From contig CP127384.1 in assembly GCA_030285985.1 (NCBI GenBank), positions 1,724,501 through 1,788,500 on the forward strand: a DNA stretch of 64,000 nucleotides. The letters are read 5' to 3'. The notes under the pieces were generated by a model, which was not told the origin of the DNA, did no database searches, and saw nothing but the letters and a program-made list of their open reading frames with translations. Source of the DNA: Aquidulcibacter paucihalophilus (GTDB lineage: Bacteria > Pseudomonadota > Alphaproteobacteria > Caulobacterales > Caulobacteraceae). The translations under genes were made by a program, and so were the position numbers. Below, one piece after another: positions 62,531-64,000 of the stretch (within the stretch, counting starts at the first letter, position 1; every line of letters begins with the position of its first letter).

Positions 62531-64000
62531 CCCCTCGCCCGCTCGACCGTATCCACCGAGGGATTGGTCCGCAGGGCGGCCATGATGGCCGTGGCGTGTT
62601 TGGCGTCCTCGACCTCCATGTCGATGTCGACATCGAAGAAGTCCTGCTGCCGGTGGCTCATGACCAGATTCAGGATATTGCCGCCGGCCTCACCGATGAT
62701 GGTGGCGACCTGCCCCAGGACACCAGGGGCGTTCTTGATCGTGGCGCGGATGCGCGCGGACGCCACAGCCCCCTGCTCCGCCTGCGGCGTCCATTGCAGG
62801 TCCTGCCAGACGGAATCGTCGTCGGCGTAGTCGGCCAGCTTCTGACAGTCGATGGTGTGAACCGTCAGCCCGGCCTCGGGCTCCAGGATGCCGACGATCC
62901 GGTCGCCGGGCACGGGCGAACAGCAGTGGCCAAAATGGACGCTGATGCCCGGCGTCAATCCGCCGCCGCGCACAAACAGCCGCGCCTGCTCATCGCCGAT
63001 GCGTTTGCGGTCCGGGCCGGCCTTCAGCCGCCCCTTCAGCGCCGGGAACAGGGTCTCGCCGACCTTGGCCGCCGACACCCGACCGCGGCCGATGGCCTCG
63101 TACAGGTCTTCCTCCGAAGCGAAGGCGAAGGTTTCCAGCATCGCCTTCAGCGACACCTCGGCCAGGGACTTGCCCGCACGCGACAGGGTCTGGTCGAGCG
63201 TGGCCCGGCCCAGCTTCTGGAACTCACCGCGCTCAGAGGTCCGGATGTGCCGACGGATCGCCGACCGCGCCCGGCCCGTGATGGTCAGGGAGCGCCAGTC
63301 GACGGGAATCTCCCGCTTGGCACCGCGCACGATCTCGACCACGTCGCCGTTCTGCAGCTGGGTCCGCATCGGCTTGAGTTCGCCATTGATCTTGACCCCG
63401 ACCGCCGTGTCCCCGACCTCGGTGTGGACGGCATAGGCGAAGTCCAGCGGCATGCCGCCGCGCGGCAGGGTGATCAGCGAGCCCTTGGGCGTGAACACGA
63501 AGACCTGCTCGAGATACATCTCCAGCTTGGCGTGCTCGACCCAGTCCTCGCCGCCCTCGCCGTGTTCGATGACCTGCACCAGATGCCGCAGGTTCTGCAG
63601 CGGGTCGCGTCCACCGTCCTGCTCCATGGCCTCCTTGTCGAAGCCATAGGATTTGTTCTTGTAGGCCCAGTGCGCCGCCACCCCGTCCTCGGCGACCCGG
63701 TCCATCGGCTCGGTGCGGATCTGCATCTCGATTCGCAGCCCCGACGGCCCGACCACGGTCGTGTGCAGCGAACGGTAGTTGTTCGACTTGGGCGTGGAGA
63801 TGAAGTCCTTGAACCGCTCGGGCACCATCGGCCAGGCGCGGTGGATCACCCCGAGCGCGCGGTAGCAGTCGTCCTCGGCCTCGACGATGACCCGGAAGCC
63901 GTAGATGTCGGACAGGGACGAGAAACCCACCGACTTGCGCTGCAGCTTTCGCCAGATCGAATAGGGCGTCTTCTGCCGGCCGAACACCTTGGCCCGGACC
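62527..64000 (-). CDS. bifunctional (p)ppGpp synthetase/hydrolase, N-terminus outside window
   Basis: The visible C-terminal part is 490 codons. It starts inside the synthetase domain (SIWRKLQRKSV, then PKSNNYRSLHTT and EMQIRT), continues with a TGS domain (VFTPKGSLITLPRG), a helical and zinc-finger region with HFGHCCSPVPGDRI, and a C-terminal ACT domain (about 65 residues). The frame is open to the window edge; the codon read as a start at 63987 is GTG within the gene. This is the single Rsh protein usual in alphaproteobacteria, governing the stringent response. Confidence 0.9.
   Translation of the reverse strand, partial: VRAKVFGRQKTPYSIWRKLQRKSVGFSSLSDIYGFRVIVEAEDDCYRALGVIHRAWPMVPERFKDFISTPKSNNYRSLHTTVVGPSGLRIEMQIRTEPMDRVAEDGVAAHWAYKNKSYGFDKEAMEQDGGRDPLQNLRHLVQVIEHGEGGEDWVEHAKLEMYLEQVFVFTPKGSLITLPRGGMPLDFAYAVHTEVGDTAVGVKINGELKPMRTQLQNGDVVEIVRGAKREIPVDWRSLTITGRARSAIRRHIRTSERGEFQKLGRATLDQTLSRAGKSLAEVSLKAMLETFAFASEEDLYEAIGRGRVSAAKVGETLFPALKGRLKAGPDRKRIGDEQARLFVRGGGLTPGISVHFGHCCSPVPGDRIVGILEPEAGLTVHTIDCQKLADYADDDSVWQDLQWTPQAEQGAVASARIRATIKNAPGVLGQVATIIGEAGGNILNLVMSHRQQDFFDVDIDMEVEDAKHATAIMAALRTNPSVDTVERARG

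Overview
The window is high-GC alphaproteobacterial DNA that fits the Caulobacterales, most likely a Brevundimonas-like organism. The clues are the core order spoT/relA – LOG – pyrE – pdxJ – acpS – lepB – rnc – era, a lipoprotein resembling the Caulobacter CC0125/CC1285 family, a stand-alone motB, and many Tat or Sec exported hydrolases. Genus is an inference; no rRNA gene is present.

The left half (1 to about 32 kb) looks like accessory DNA. It opens with a membrane-anchored KAP-like P-loop NTPase and a Cas4/RecB-like nuclease. The nuclease is cut off at about 5.29 kb, where it runs head-on into a flavodoxin-fold gene that is also cut off, so this is a recombination scar. From 5.3 to 27.4 kb lies a stress and metabolism cluster: universal stress proteins, small heat-shock protein, cytochrome c, quinone reductase, SDR and zinc alcohol dehydrogenases, acetyl-CoA synthetase, a fused E1 / E2 / acyl-carrier-protein set, PEP synthase, a P-type cation ATPase, a Nudix hydrolase, a DUF2267 protein, a phosphoribosyltransferase and a sensorless histidine kinase. 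A FixK-type regulator is encoded inside the cluster. Ten close matches to TTGAY-N4-RTCAA and two weaker ones lie in its promoter gaps, so the cluster reads as one low-oxygen regulon. Several members are decaying (dodecin, erythromycin-esterase-like protein, alpha/beta hydrolase). A three-gene ABC exporter closes the region, followed by a 3′ tRNA-Arg-like fragment at 31.94 kb that resembles an attachment-site scar.

The right half (32.6 to 64 kb) is mostly core chromosome: a receiver protein, a possible metal-linked outer-membrane protein, oligopeptidase B, a trypsin-like protease, motB, bpt, an M48 protease with LemA, parC, PhoD, a TonB receptor, recO, an ArsR/AHSA1/VOC/DoxX cluster, and the run from era to spoT/relA. 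A near-canonical dif site at 39,245–39,272 indicates that the replication terminus lies here. The signal peptidase I gene carries an unusual N-terminal extension with about 17 HDDHGH repeats.
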